NCBI GenBank assembly: GCA_963855995.1
Contig: OY979729.1
Span: forward strand, 7,582,115-7,646,114
Length of the DNA: 64,000 bases
Reading direction: 5' to 3'
DNA from: Muricea muricata
Lineage: Eukaryota; Cnidaria; Anthozoa; Malacalcyonacea; Plexauridae
Shown here: positions 52,246 to 64,000 of the stretch, piece by piece
Position numbering within the stretch: the stretch's first letter is position 1
Layout of the letters: every line of letters begins with the position of its first letter
The notes under the pieces: model-generated
Database searches by the model: none
Told to the model about the DNA's origin: nothing
Seen by the model: only the letters and a program-made list of their open reading frames with translations
Program-made: the position numbers and the translations under genes

Positions 52246-54665
52246 TTTTCTACATTCATACCCATGTGTAACTCCATGCATCAGCACGACAAAGGCAACA
52301 TATAACACTCCTTGCTATCGCGTGCTCACTGGAGGATCCACGTTGTCACTCATTTATTTCAGGTTAATGTAAGTGCTATTACATCAATGGAGGTATAGTA
52401 CCAGACTGTATAATTGGTGTATGTTTACATCAAGTAGGTCTATTACACTAGACGACAGAGAGTTATATTAAATATGCGAGCGCTCTAAGGATGACAAAAC
52501 CCCACTGTGCTCGTTACAGTTATTCTAGGAGAAAAATCCCGGCCCTAATTAGCATAACTCCCTGGACCTACCGGGCTCGGCCAAAATAAAGTATTATGTC
52601 AGATGAATAGGTAGATATTTAGATATGGATATATATACATGTTGTCAGATTCCTAAAGACTTTGATACTGATAACATCGAGTCCAAATTATCCTTAACAT
52701 AACCGTCCTGGCATTTTCAATAACCCAACGACCATGACGTTTGAACATTCTGTCTTTTACACCAGCATTCGCAGCTGCTGTTGCGCCCCCGGAGCGCAAG
52801 CTATGTACAGGAATCTTCGACACGTCCATCAGGCCCTTGAACGAAGTGCTTCCTTCACTATTTCTCTCGCTCTTGTATAAGTAATACCACGAACTCTGGA
52901 ATCTTTTGATCGCAGCAGGAATCTGAACAAAGGCGAATCATATCTTTTTTCCGGCAGCAATATAATGTTCTAAGGCTTTCACAGGGCAAGTAGGTCGACC
53001 GGAACGTGCAATAACAATCCAAGCGCCCTGCCAGAGCTGATCTGTCTTAGAAGACTCTAAAAGGATAGATACATAAGATGGAAAAAACTTAACATCAGAA
53101 ACTTTGATAGATGACAGTTTACTAAAGCGGAAAAACGCGGGAAAACGCTAATTAGCAAACGCGGAAAAATACATCTCTTATCTACATTCATACCCATGTG
53201 TAACTCCATGCATCAGGACAACAAAAGCAACATATAACACTCCTTGCTAGTTGCTATCGCGTGCTCACTGCAGGATGCACGCCCCAAGAGTACAAAGAAA
53301 GCAAGGTGAAATGCAGGGCATTTCTTGGGCATGGCCATCCTTTAATTAGCTACGAAGGGCATAAATACCCGCTATAAACATAAGTTGGCTTATATTTGAT
53401 AAGATTAAATATATATACACTTGAGACGGTTTTCCACACAGTTTAGCAGTCATACCTTTACAGGTTAAAGTCAACTCGCAGAGCTAACATGCGAAATGTT
53501 AAGTCTTGGTTTCCAAAAATGCTGCCACAGTTACCAGGGCAAAATGCGTTTTTATAAGGCGGTAAAAGTCCATACAATCTAGCATAAATTCTCGAAAGAC
53601 ATTATATTCGCCGCAAATCAACGGCCAAAACGGAGCTGAATACCAAAGTGGGATAATGAGTGTTCCCTGAGCTTTGCAATTGGACATATGTAAAAGAACG
53701 CGGGGTATAAGACAAATAGGAGGACAAACGTAATTATTCTCCCCGCTCCAAAGCATGCTCAAAAACTTTCCGGACGACTGGACAGCAACATGCAATGGAT
53801 TACAAAATTCCGGATAATTTGCAACTTTCTCGCACACATCCACTGGCCAACAATTCCGAAATGGCTTCGCGAACAAAACTGTCTTTGCGCGTGGCTGAAG
53901 AGCGATTTTCAATTGAATATGGCGGGGGAGTAATTTGAAAGGGAATTTTGTACCCATGCTCTATGATATTTAAAACAAATTCTGAAGCACAAATAGTGTC
54001 ACGCCAAAACGACGCACAAGCGCGAAGTTTACCATGAAAAATTTCGGAATAATGCACTCCTTGTTCGATTTCCCAACAATCTTCAGCTGCAGGAATGTTA
54101 GGCATTTGACTTGTTCCTGACAGAACAGGAACTAGCCCAATGTCCTCGTTTGCCGCATCGAAAACACAAGTCGAGAGCTTTGAAGGAGTGGGCACAATGT
54201 CACGAGTATCTACCTTGGGGCCGAAAATACGCGAAATTAGGTGGGAGGGACCATGTGCAACACTGTAACGACTAGAGACAAACAGACAATGACAACTGAG
54301 CTTGTGCTGTCAACAGATTTGTTTGAAGATTCTGTATTTGAGAATTCACGGCTAAAAGAATGGCGTGCTTTTGAGCCTCTAATATATCGCCCAATTCAGT
54401 CGGAATGGGCGCTGCTGAGGAAGGTTGTCCCGATAGTATAGAATGGCTGCTTCTTTCCTGTTGTTCTTCGCCATGAACGACGCAAATGTATTTCACTTTT
54501 GTGGGATGTTGGAGTTTAGAGATGACAATTTTTGTGTGAGCCTCCAGCGAAGGCACCAAGATGAATAATACCATGCAACGCGACCTTATATACTCTTACC
54601 AAATCCCTTGGGTATGCATACCGATAAGAGCATATTTTCCCGCTAATTAGCAAACGCGGAAAAAT
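52246..54665 (-). mobile_element. Fossil DIRS/Ngaro-type (tyrosine recombinase) retroelement, broken
   Basis: On the minus strand a DIRS-type reverse transcriptase region (about 54195-53500) is followed by a tyrosine recombinase region (about 53115-52670). Two repeats suggest split terminal repeats: AACACTCCTTGCTA-type text at 52246-52335 and again at 53175-53282, and GCTAATTAGCAAACGCGG at about 53150 and 54640. It is broken in several places and looks old. It has no LTRs, as expected for this group. Confidence 0.75.
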
Positions 54666-54669
54666 ACAC

Positions 54670-55510
54670 GACTTTAAATTACCCTGAAAAAGGTTTGAAA
54701 AATCTATACCGTACCATAGGCATAGATATAGATACAGTATTAAAGCATTGTTAAATGAGCGTAAAACCGATTGTCAAACTGAGGTCTTTTGAGGCAAAAC
54801 ATTTCGTAGTTTTCGTTTATCGTCCAAGATATGGAAACCGGTTCAAATACGATTTTTACAGGCGGCATTTGACGGAACCGTTAAGATAATGCCTCGGATT
54901 AATCTTTTGGCTTTTCGCGGATTTTTTAGGTAGTTTTAGTGACATTTAGGGATTTTTTAGGCGTACGAGACTGTTTTGAGTAGACATACACGGTCTTCGG
55001 AGCATTTTTATTTTTTAAGAAAATTGTAGCAGTAGCAACTCTGATGAAGATTAGTGGCACAAAGATGCATGTAACGCTGCTGCGAAATTTGTCAATTCGC
55101 CAACATTCAGCAAGACGTGTGAAGAAATTTGATGTCCGTGCCATGCAAAATGTTCTCGCAAAAATGTTATAATTATAATATTAGCCATATGAATAGGCTA
55201 TGAAAAATCTAAAATGCAAAAATGTACCGGTAACTTGTAAACTGATGTGAAAATTACAACCCTCAAACTTCCTCAACGACTCTTGTCCAAATTTGTCGTC
55301 AAGTTTTATATAACGATTTAGCTATGATTTTGTCTGCCTCGGTTTTGTGATGCGTCTTGACTTCACAACACTGGACGCAAGCATATCGGGCTGTCGGTCA
55401 GCTCATATTACATTTCCTTTCTCTTGCAACATGCGCTCTGGGGAAGTCTGTCCTTCTAGTCTAAAAAAAGCTTTTACAACTTACGAATTAGAAATAGCTT
55501 GTTTCTGTTT
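54670..55510. other. Interval with no recognisable gene
   Basis: No coding, RNA or transposon-end signal was found before the first exon of the MULE-like gene. Confidence 0.45.
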
Positions 55511-55515
55511 AAAAC

Positions 55516-55595
55516 ATGGATAAACCAACACGGCTATATTCTGAGGTTGCTAGTTCGAGCGGGAATGAAACAGATGGCGATCAATGTCTCCCACG
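55516..55595 (+). CDS. Possible first exon of the MULE-like gene
   Basis: ATG at 55516 opens MDKPTRLYSEVASSSGNETD then GDQCLPR, ending CCACG|GTAAGC. A diverged copy of its 3' end (GATCAATGTCTCCTGCC, then CTACGGTAAGCC) lies near 56820-56860, with downstream text also shared. That points to a local duplication of the element's start. Confidence 0.4.
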
Positions 55596-57502
55596 GTAAG
55601 CGCAAAACTGGCAAAACATGGCTTGGTTAACTGGCTAAAGGATTACCAGGAGGAAGATGAGCACGTTACTCTCAAGAAGGCTATATATTTAAGCAAGTTA
55701 CGCTGACGACTTGAAGTACTTTTTCGAAACCAGAACAAGGATTAATATATAGTTCTACTTCAAAGGGTTCTTTTGCGACTGATGATACAGTTGATGATGA
55801 GATCTTGCAGTCCAGTGATAAAGCATTTAGAATCTCAAAGGTATTATGATATATATTTGATACTATTTTAAACAATATAGCTTATGAGCTTTTGGGCTAA
55901 ACCGCAATGAATAATTAAATCATAAGCAAAGCACTTCCATAACATATTATGAATAATTGAATTTAAATTTTACTACCTAAGTATGTAGTCATATGCATAA
56001 TTGATCTACATGTTTGGATACAACAATATTCTTTGTTAATGCATGAATTCACAGTAAATTTAGTATATTCACTTATCCGCTGCTGATTTTTGGTACAACC
56101 ATTCCCTGATGTTTGAAAATGTGTGTATAACGTATATACCCGATAATGCTATGACGTATAAGTTTATTAAATGCCATGTTAACTTCTAAAACTTACAGTA
56201 CCATCTTAAAAACTTGAAATTGTGGTTTGAAATTGTATTCCCGCAGTTGAGTTTTATATTTCTTAACTGTAAAATACAATTGCGGAGTCACATGATGATT
56301 CATTTGCAGCGAAAGAAGATATTCATATATATTCATAGGCCTTGCCGCCTTGGCTACGCACTAATGCTTTTTTTCACGACAAAAACGAGTCGAGTAATTC
56401 GCGTACACACTGTACTGCAGTTTTTTTTTTTGACTTTTCGACTGTCCGATACTGTATTTCGATGCGTTTTTTTCAAATATTCATGTTATACCTAACAACC
56501 CAAAATAGGTTATATGGGCGTGAAGCATTAATATAGTCACTTGCATGTTCATGTTTTTTTGCTTGAATAACTGAATAGAAAAAGATTAAACAAGAGCTTA
56601 TTATGCATCACATTGTTTGCAGTGGAAAGTTCAAACAAACTAAAATACGTCAAGTTAAAAAAAAGAAATGAAAAACTGCAAAAGAAGTTTTTATACAGTT
56701 TTAAAATAACTTTCCAAATAGGGAATAAAAAATTTCGTGTTATATACACTTTAACAAATTTAATTGTAGAATGGTGATGCTCGGTTATATTCGGATGTTG
56801 TGAGTGGGGATGATAAGGACTGATCAATGTCTCCTGCCGCGTCTCCTACGGTAAGCCCCATACTGTGGTTTAATATATACTGGCTGAAGGACCGCAGGAA
56901 GAAGAGTACGTTGCACTTGCCAGAAGGCTTTAAACCAAGGGCAAATAACGTAACTGACGAAACTAATGATCAGAATCAGAAAAACTTTATTTTGTCAAGT
57001 TAGCTCACTCACTGTACAATATACTGTTATCCTTGGGAGTCCTGGGGAGGTGTAAGTTGAAAAATAACCAACAGAGCGATACGAGTAAACGTTGATATTT
57101 TCTTTAAAGGTTGAAGTTTTAACAGCTACAGACGATTCGCCAGTGAGGTAACTAGTGGCAAATCTAATACACGGACTTTTAATTCTAACTCGAAAATTTG
57201 GAACAAGTTTAGGTGTGAAGCACAAACAACCGAATAATCAACTCGCTTTATAGTTCATTATTTCAAGAACTGTATTTTACGGCAGTGGCTCTTCTGGCAA
57301 ATAATAGAAAATAACACATAGCCATGGTAAGTATTTCAGGAGCCCTTCAGTGTAGGATCTTACTTCTGAAAAGGAATGTTCATCGGATGATAAGGTACAG
57401 GAGATCAGACTATTTATGTTTAGTTGAGTAACTGTGAATTTGTGGCTTGGCTTTCGGTAGTGACAATGTAAAGTCAAATATAGTACGTTTTCTATTCAAC
57501 AG

Positions 57503-57645
57503 GAAAGTACTTCAGAGTCGGATTTCGAAATGCAACACAACCAAGTGACATCTCGTCTGCAGTGCCATAAAAGCTCCAAAGTTTTCTCAACGAAAAGCAA
57601 TTTAAGAAAACACCAGAGATCAATACGTTGTGATAAGAAGAAGAG
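57503..57645 (+). CDS. C2H2-like zinc finger exon
   Basis: Between CAACAG and AAGAG|GTATGC the frame reads ESTSESDFEMQHNQ, then LQCHKSSKVFSTKSNLRKHQ and RSIRC. The KVFSTKSNLRKHQRS block is a C2H2 finger, but the second Cys of the usual CxxC is missing (CHKSSKVF). It probably belongs with the MULE-like gene. Confidence 0.5.
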
Positions 57646-57894
57646 GTATGCAATGAAGCTTGCAATTTCAAGCGACTTTATATATATATCCAAGTATTGT
57701 AGCAATATTTCATTATATCTCTTCAATCATACACCGGAAATCAAATGAAGTTATAATCAAGCAGGAAGACAAAAAAGTGAATTTGGACTTTCGGTTATTA
57801 TCCTACGATTTACGGTCAAAAAAATGAATTTTTTAAATATTCTATAATATAGTTTTTCTGTATATGTATGCATTGACCATGTTATTTAGAAATC

Positions 57895-60800
57895 AACGGA
57901 GGCTCATGCCATCACTATGGAGAGGGTGTAAAGTCCAAAAACGAGATAGCCTTCCACGTAACATTGATGGAAATTGTGTGTTCGAGTTGCCACGACAAAG
58001 ATAAACATATGGGGAGTTGTTTAGATGGGAGACCGTGGTAGCAGTGGTGTACGTCCAAGAGACAGGGCTTTCAGGGAATTAGGAGAGTAGCATCTTGTGG
58101 CGGTACTTACCTGTGCAAAAATACGCGTTGTCCCTACCCTCACTCATGTGGCAGAGAGAACAAGGTGGCAGAGAACGAGGTAGTGTGCTCGTGTTGTGGG
58201 TACGAAGCTCAAGGAATGTCATGCGAGGCAAGGAAAATCTGGGAATTCGAACATGACAAAGTAACCGCATTTCATTGCGTGGAGCATAAGCGTAGCGTAA
58301 AGGAGCAAAGTCCTGACATTTGGGAGGCGGCTACAACGTTTTTCCGTAAAAATACTTCGGCAAAACCATCCCAGTTTCTTATCAACATTTGCGAGGAATG
58401 CTGAGGGAAGGAAAGACCGTGGAGGGTGTTCGAAAAAGATTCAAAGTATTAAACAAACGGTCGTCGAACAGGAGAACCCTGTGGGACACTCTTTTGAAGC
58501 TTTAGCGGCAATAAAAGAGTCCACATGCAGATGTCAAAGATAAGTACCTCTTGTGAAGTGTTAGGGACTGTCGTGTTAACGACATTACTGCTATGTGTTG
58601 AAGTAACAAGAAACGACTAGAGATTGCAAGCCAGATGCAACGAAATGCAAGCACACATCCTCTAGCAACTGAGTTTTGTTTCGTAGATGCAGAACATGAC
58701 AAAGTGAAAGGCTTGAAAACGAACAACTTGTTGGTTCAGCACCCACTATTGAAGGAAATTGTAACAATCCCAAGCATGGATTGCCTCACAGAGTCCACTG
58801 AGACACTCTGCGAGTTTTGGCAGCAATTAAACGCAGTAAGTATGTCTTTTGTTCGATGAAAACTACAGAGCTGTACAATCATAAATCAAAACAGAACCAA
58901 CGTACGGCTAGCTTATACACTTATACGAGAGGGTGTTGTACGTCTGAGTACAGACTTTAGTTTATGAAGTCGATTGGTTTTCAAGAATGCTTTAAATTAA
59001 ATCGTGTGTCTAGTATAAAAAAGCACTTTAATTATCATTTAGGTTTACTTTTCTTTAGGTGGTAAGATAACACGTTATCTTCCCTTACACGGTAAGGAAT
59101 GGCACCTCCGTCTGTATGTTGAAATTCTACTTTTCATTATAGGCGCTTGCAGATTATACTGGTGAGGCAAATTATATATTTGACCCTGAATGCATTGTTA
59201 CGGATGAGCATGGAGGCAATCGGGAAAGTATAAGGCGAGTGTGAAAGGAAGGGATGGTGGAACGCACAAGGTCGTGTGAGATGCATTTCTACGACTGCGC
59301 CCACAGGGTAGCGAGAGCATCATGGAGTTCTCAATCCAGAAAGAAGTTCATTACCATGATCGACGGTATTTATACGGCCAAAACTCCTGGATGCTATGAG
59401 CAAAGCGCCGTGCCCTGTTCGAATGGGCTGCAAATAAACCCAAGAGAGCCCATGTAAGAACATGGTTTTAGTAACTTCTGGCATGTTAGCAAGTGAGTCA
59501 GGTCTTGAAAGTGGCGTACTGTATGTATACTGCAAAGCGGGCTTGTGGGAAAGTTTCTAACATCCCATTTTTGCAAAAAGCTTCTTTTCACCGGGATAAG
59601 TCGATATTGTTTGTTCTAAATGGTATGCATTTTTTGTTACAGGTTTCAAATACAAACATGGCGGAGGTTGGTCATTCCAGGAATGCGACAAGAGGGGCCA
59701 AGAATGACACTCGAGCCCGAGTGGCTGCAGACCATGTTGTTGAAAGTGCCATCCTTCAAGCAAAAGTACAAAAGCTGATTTAGATAATGTACGTGTCGTA
59801 TACAACTGGCTTTCAGGCGTTTGCAATATTGTGCAGGCGGGTATAGGCGTAAAATGTCAATTTTCGATTTAAAAAATGCGAAGAGTTTTTGGCACTCATT
59901 ATTCTATACTTCAGAAATTTTAGATAAAACTTTTATTTTCATCTATGCGGCAAATTTTTCGTGATACCATGAATGAATAATGAATAAAAGATTAATAGCA
60001 CTAAAAGAACAAAGTTACCGACATTGGTGATGATGTCAAAAGCACAGCTTATTTTCTTGCATTTTTTGAATTTTTTTGTCACAATCAGTATTAGCAGTAT
60101 TAAAACAACCCAAAGTATATTAAAAAACGTTTATTGCTTTCAAAGCAAAGTTTTTAAGGTAATGCTGCAAGTCTTTATTTCAAATTATGTGTACTAATCA
60201 AGCGGACCTTCATCGTAAAAAAAACTAGTAGAATTTTCGGTGCGTTTTTCAAGTGATGTTTGATAGATTTCAGTTAAGCTAAGAATAATATTTATAGACA
60301 ATGCATCGTTAAGTTGCACAGTAGTATTTTAAAGTTTATTACACAATGTACGCACGTTTGAGGGATTTTGTGGAGTTGTAAATGTGACATGCAAATTGTT
60401 TAGCTTTCTTAACGGAACATACCAAGGTGGGCGGTGCCCATAACGAAAGAAAAAGGATCAGCTGTCTTTGCGACGAAAACTCGATAGAGCTACGCAGTTT
60501 GCAAACGATGACTTCAGAAATGGCTCCATTGACGCCAGCCAGTACGAAGCCAGTCCGCCTATGCATGAACGTTCGAGTCATAAGGCCAGAAATGAAGATA
60601 TTTGCAGCTCATCGCAGATGAAACGCCAGTTCAGCACAAAAACGCAAAGAAAGCTCATCGTGAAAGACGTACGAGAAGTAAAAAATTTGAGGAGTCTTTA
60701 GAGATGGCCAAACGAGCCAAAATTGCACTTATTGCAACTCATGACATGAGTGCAACAAACACAATTTTCAAGCTCAACCATGGCGGGAAAACGCGTCTCA

Positions 60801-61503
60801 CGGAAATATCAGAGACGGTCTCGTGTAACTGTTGTTTTGCTAGAGGCAGTGATTTTTGCCTACATGTTATATTGGTATTGATGAATGTGCTTCAAGTTAA
60901 TAAACATGATAAAATGCTTCATCAGAAGGCACATTCTGCAGAGAATGTTTTAAAACTGTTTTCCAATTGTCAGCCAAGCACCGTCGCCAGACTAGCTAGT
61001 ACCGTCTCATCCAATATACGTCACATCCATCACTGTTAGGCCAAACGCAGACAGGATCAGCTGACGTGTCTACTGCTAGTGCTACAAGAACTGCACTACG
61101 TCCACCATCGCCAGGTCCAACACAGACAGGATCGTCTGGTGTGTCTGCTGCAACAGGGACTACACCCCTTCATCGACCAGCCATAAGCGTGCCTTATCCA
61201 ACACCAAAAGTTGGCCAGTACGTACTAACATCGTCGCAGTTCTGCCACCCAAACGTGGAGAAGTGCTTTGGCTTCCAAGGTCAGTTAAGATGTCGAAATG
61301 GAACCCCCTCCCCCCCGGAAGATCTGGTTGTCATTAGCATGATGCCACGCCAATATATCGTGGCAGGTACAACAAGACTGAAAATGAGCAATGCATATTT
61401 TCATGCAAATGAAGGATGCATCAAGTGCAGGTTACCCAATTTTCCCCACACTCTTGTTGATATCCAGCTAGGACTTCCCCCATTAATTAAGCCATGCAGA
61501 TAA
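57895..61503 (+). pseudogene. MULE-like transposase gene with SWIM finger, decayed
   Basis: In order on the plus strand: a cysteine-rich region (RVASCGGTYLC-type text at 58085-58110, then VVCSCCGYEAQGMSCEARKI, WEFEHDKVTAFHC), then THPLATEFCFVDAEHDKVKG, LTESTETLCEFWQQLNA and an intron (58840 to about 59141). After that come DYTGEANYIFDPECIVTDEH, RSCEMHFYDC, DGIYTAKTPGCYEQ and, later, SCNCCFARGSDFCLH (a SWIM-type CxC...CxH). A Pro/Ser/Thr-rich tail ends with PNFPHTLVDIQLGLPPLIKP. An acidic core followed by SWIM fits MULE/FAR1-like transposases; that link is inference. Frames change many times (for example after 58404 and between 59240 and 60600), so it is a pseudogene. Confidence 0.6.
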
Positions 61504-61829
61504 AACATTCCTCCTTGGCAACTTAAATTTCCCCATCTAAGTACATATAATGACGAGCATAATGACTTACAGATTTTTTGTATGCACATTAACAATGAGA
61601 ATCACTACTCCCATATATTTATGTATAATTTAAATTTATATTCAATAGGCATTTCGACCAATCACGTCGTTGCTTTCTCCCACGTGCATATGCTTTTATA
61701 CCCAATAAATTGGCAACATTCTAAAAGCCCGGGGAGGGATTTGATATCGGCTTCAGGGAAATATGGGGTATAATAGAAGAACAAAGCAATGCAAATAAAC
61801 ATGAATTATTATATAACGACACATGAACA

Positions 61830-61884
61830 TTATATAATGGCACATGTGCATTATACTGTATAATGCACATGTGTCATTATATAA
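61830..61884. repeat. 55 bp near-perfect palindrome
   Basis: TTATATAATGGCACATGTGC with ATTATAC inverts to GTATAATGCACATGTGTC with ATTATATAA, one mismatch per arm and a single T at the centre. It lies between two transposon genes. Confidence 0.9.
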
Positions 61885-62006
61885 AATTTTTCATCTTATT
61901 TCTTTATGAGTACATGTACAAACATAAACCCAAACTAAAACACACAACGATATGACTTTTAATTCAACACTTCCCAACAACATACTATTTTAGACAAACG
62001 TAGAAA

Positions 62007-63497
62007 CTATTTAGAAAAATTGAAGGTACAGTTATTGAATACAGATCCCGACATAGAAACATTTGTAACACCACTATCACTACCATCAGGCTTCGACGAA
62101 ATCATACTACGCATTAAGTCAGCAGTTTCTTCAAATTCAATCAATTCAAGATCTTTGAGAATGTCTGACGAACTTTCTTGTACTGACTCGCTTAAACTTG
62201 GTTTATTTACAAAGGTTCCTTCACTTTTGCCGGTATCAATACTTGCACCACTGTAATCTGGAGGGGCGAGTGTATTACGGACATTCATTTGTTGTGCCAA
62301 ACTTGACTTCTCATAGCTAAACAAGGCGTTAGAACGATGGCCTGTCCCATCTCGAATCAATTTCTCGTCAACTTTACTTTGAAAAAGTCTGGTCGCGCAC
62401 GCGACTCTCAAACTGTGCGATTTTTGCGTTCCAACCCCGCTTCGACTCATAGTTCTGGCAAAACTTTGTTTAATGTATTAATGTCAACAGGCATTCGACA
62501 AAATTCTATTCTGTGCTGTTCAAATTCGGCTTAAAATAAAATGCCTCCACTTTGCACGCGATCTCTTGGATTTTTGACATATAAATGGCGTAGCATTTAA
62601 TAATACATCGGTTGTGACCGAAATCTTTTCCTGCGCAGCAAACGTGTTTAACAACCCTTGGTTTATACTTTAAGTCTTTTAACCCGCCGTGGACGTTTTC
62701 GATACACTTTCATCGTAACTTCAAGGTAACCGGTAACGGATTCTGAATCTATGCTGAAATTCGAGTATCTTAGGTTCCAATGTTCTGTAGAACGTAATCC
62801 GAACAATTTACCGTTATAAAAATAAATAGTACTAAACAACGACTTAGCTGAATTGCACCCAAGGATTCCCTTTTCCCACAAGAGAGCCTCATCTTCTTCA
62901 GATACTGGGTCTCGTTCCCTCATTTTAGATTTTATAGCCACGCCATCTGATGTTGCCTTCCGCATCTCTGCCTCCAAAGCTCGCCTTAGTAAGTTTAATC
63001 TTGAAAAACAAACTATCATTAGCAACTGAAATAGATTCAGCAACATATTTTGAATTGTTTTGAATTCAAGAATTACTCAGTACATCATATCGCTCAAGAC
63101 TATCCTTGGCTCGTCGCGATTCAGCAGTCGAATAATGCTACCATTTCCGCTAAATGTCGTTGAAGACCAGAAGCAATCATATACAAACTTCTGCTGGGTT
63201 ATCTTTCCCCATTTTCCTTCACAATTTCTTCAAAAAATTTTGTTAGCCAAAAATTTAAGCTCTCCACACTCATATCGACGATACTTGTCTCCAGAGTCTG
63301 AATTTTATGCAAATCAACTGGAAAAGAACAGTGCTCTGCACAAGGATTTTTGTTTTCTCGCTCACTTTGCCATTGGGAAAAGACTTTATATGCCCACTTT
63401 GTTGCACTTCGTGTTGATTTTGGAATACATTCATCCAAAATCTCTTTTTCTTCCTCTTCCGACCTGGGAGGTCGATAACGGCGCTTTGGTGGCATAG
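62007..63497 (-). pseudogene. Crypton-type tyrosine recombinase, frameshifted
   Basis: Minus strand, N to C: MPPKRRYRPPRSEEEEKEIL, then IPKSTRSATKWAYKVFSQWQ and SVESLNFWLTKFFEEIVKEN (63495-63199). NGER then shifts frame into PSRSLYMIASGLQRHL. LRRALEAEMRKATSDGV, VSEEDEALLWEKGILGCNSA and FGLRSTEHWNLRYSNF follow (63046-62663), then SLRVACATRLFQSKVDEKLI, RDGTGHRSNALFSYE and a tail with FNNCTFNFS (62450-62007). The order fits Crypton recombinases and their host-domesticated relatives. Arg, GHRS and Tyr of the catalytic end are present. At least two frame changes (near 63195 and between 62663 and 62450) break it as read. Confidence 0.82.
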
Positions 63498-63902
63498 CGT
63501 TACTGATAAAATTCGTCCTTGTTCATATGGCTGGGCTCCGATAGCATTTCACGAGCAAATAATAAATGAAGTTGACATAGTAATCAGTTGAAGACGTGTC
63601 TCTGATTTAATCCAAGTTAACAATGAGTTATTGTCGTAACTGTGCTTTAGGCAGCGTTTTACCATATACGAAACACTGCATGCGTAAAAGCTATTCATTC
63701 TTTGAAATCAATAGAATACTATTTTGGCTGATTTGAATTTGAAAGGGTGCCAATAACTGAACAGGTCTACTCTTTATGTCACACCTGTCCTTTATGGTAG
63801 AATAATTTACTGGTTACTCTCATGTCGGTCTCAATGTCTATTGAATATTAATGAGTGTTTTGAGCCATTCAAAACACTCGTAGGTCGTGTTTTAAGTACT
63901 AT

Positions 63903-64000
63903 TTACAAAACGAGTTGGAGGGCTTTATCGGTGTATAAAGACGCGAGCCGAAGGCGAGCGGCTTCCTACACCGATAAAGCCCTATTAACGAGTTTTGTAA
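63903..64000. mobile_element. Hairpin MITE at the window edge
   Basis: TTACAAAACGAGTT and GGGCTTTATCGGTGTA invert to TACACCGATAAAGCCC and AACGAGTTTTGTAA around a loop containing GCCGAAGGCGAGCGGC. The right end coincides with the end of the window, so it may continue. Confidence 0.85.

Noticed and set aside
1-64000. CRISPR array or bacterial operons
   Set aside because: Introns, LINEs, MITEs and metazoan genes show a nuclear animal genome. The only regular arrays are contiguous tandem repeats without spacers.

Overview
This is a 64 kb stretch of an animal nuclear genome, most likely a cnidarian (anthozoan). It is AT-rich, its genes have GT-AG introns, it carries an interstitial TTAGGG run, and it is crowded with short hairpin transposons and several retroelement families. 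The host genes read as metazoan. The cnidarian placement is inference from the style of the gene and repeat families, not from a database search.

Layout. 1-7.3 kb: a LINE reverse transcriptase scrap; a young, whole-looking Ty1/copia element (371-4931) inserted into one arm of an older element with long inverted repeats (about 281-6290); a six-copy tandem array; and a LINE endonuclease fragment. 7.8-13.7 kb: decayed transposase-like genes (an RNase-H-fold-like family on plus, a PIF/Harbinger-type transposase on minus), with a TACGCGTA-rich mariner-type MITE between them. 14.5-30.8 kb, minus strand: the best host gene, a BUB1B/BubR1/Mad3 spindle-checkpoint gene. I could assemble ten exons from splice sites with matching phase: KEN box 1, the TPR-like Mad3/BUB1 domain, an ABBA-KEN-ABBA cassette, two GLEBS-like Bub3-binding segments in tandem, a six-unit array of ABBA-like plus ENIPP repeats, and a KARD-type LSPILE motif. 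No kinase domain was seen. Its introns hold many MITEs and a GC-rich island. 29.6-30.4 kb, plus: a CR1-like LINE 3' end, inside the first intron. 31-40 kb: no confident gene, but two local duplications, several hairpin elements, a tRNA-like SINE piece and the TTAGGG run. 40.9-48.6 kb, plus: the first exon (signal peptide) and a later exon (LDL-receptor class B/YWTD-like propeller) of a secreted or membrane receptor. Their 7 kb intron contains fossil gypsy and BEL/Pao pieces and a roughly 300 bp ATTCT pentanucleotide array. 50-55 kb: a fossil gypsy integrase piece, a palindromic MITE and a broken DIRS/Ngaro-type element. 55.5-61.5 kb, plus: a decayed MULE-like transposase gene with a zinc-ribbon-like N-terminus and a SWIM-type finger. 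62.0-63.5 kb, minus: a Crypton-type tyrosine recombinase. The window ends in a near-perfect hairpin MITE.

The host genes do not form an operon or pathway together; the region is two normal intron-rich genes in a sea of mobile DNA. The most interesting signal is the BUB1B middle exon, where degron-like and Cdc20-binding-type motifs are repeated about every 35 residues and the Bub3-binding segment is doubled. All assignments were made by eye from translations and splice sites; no search was run.
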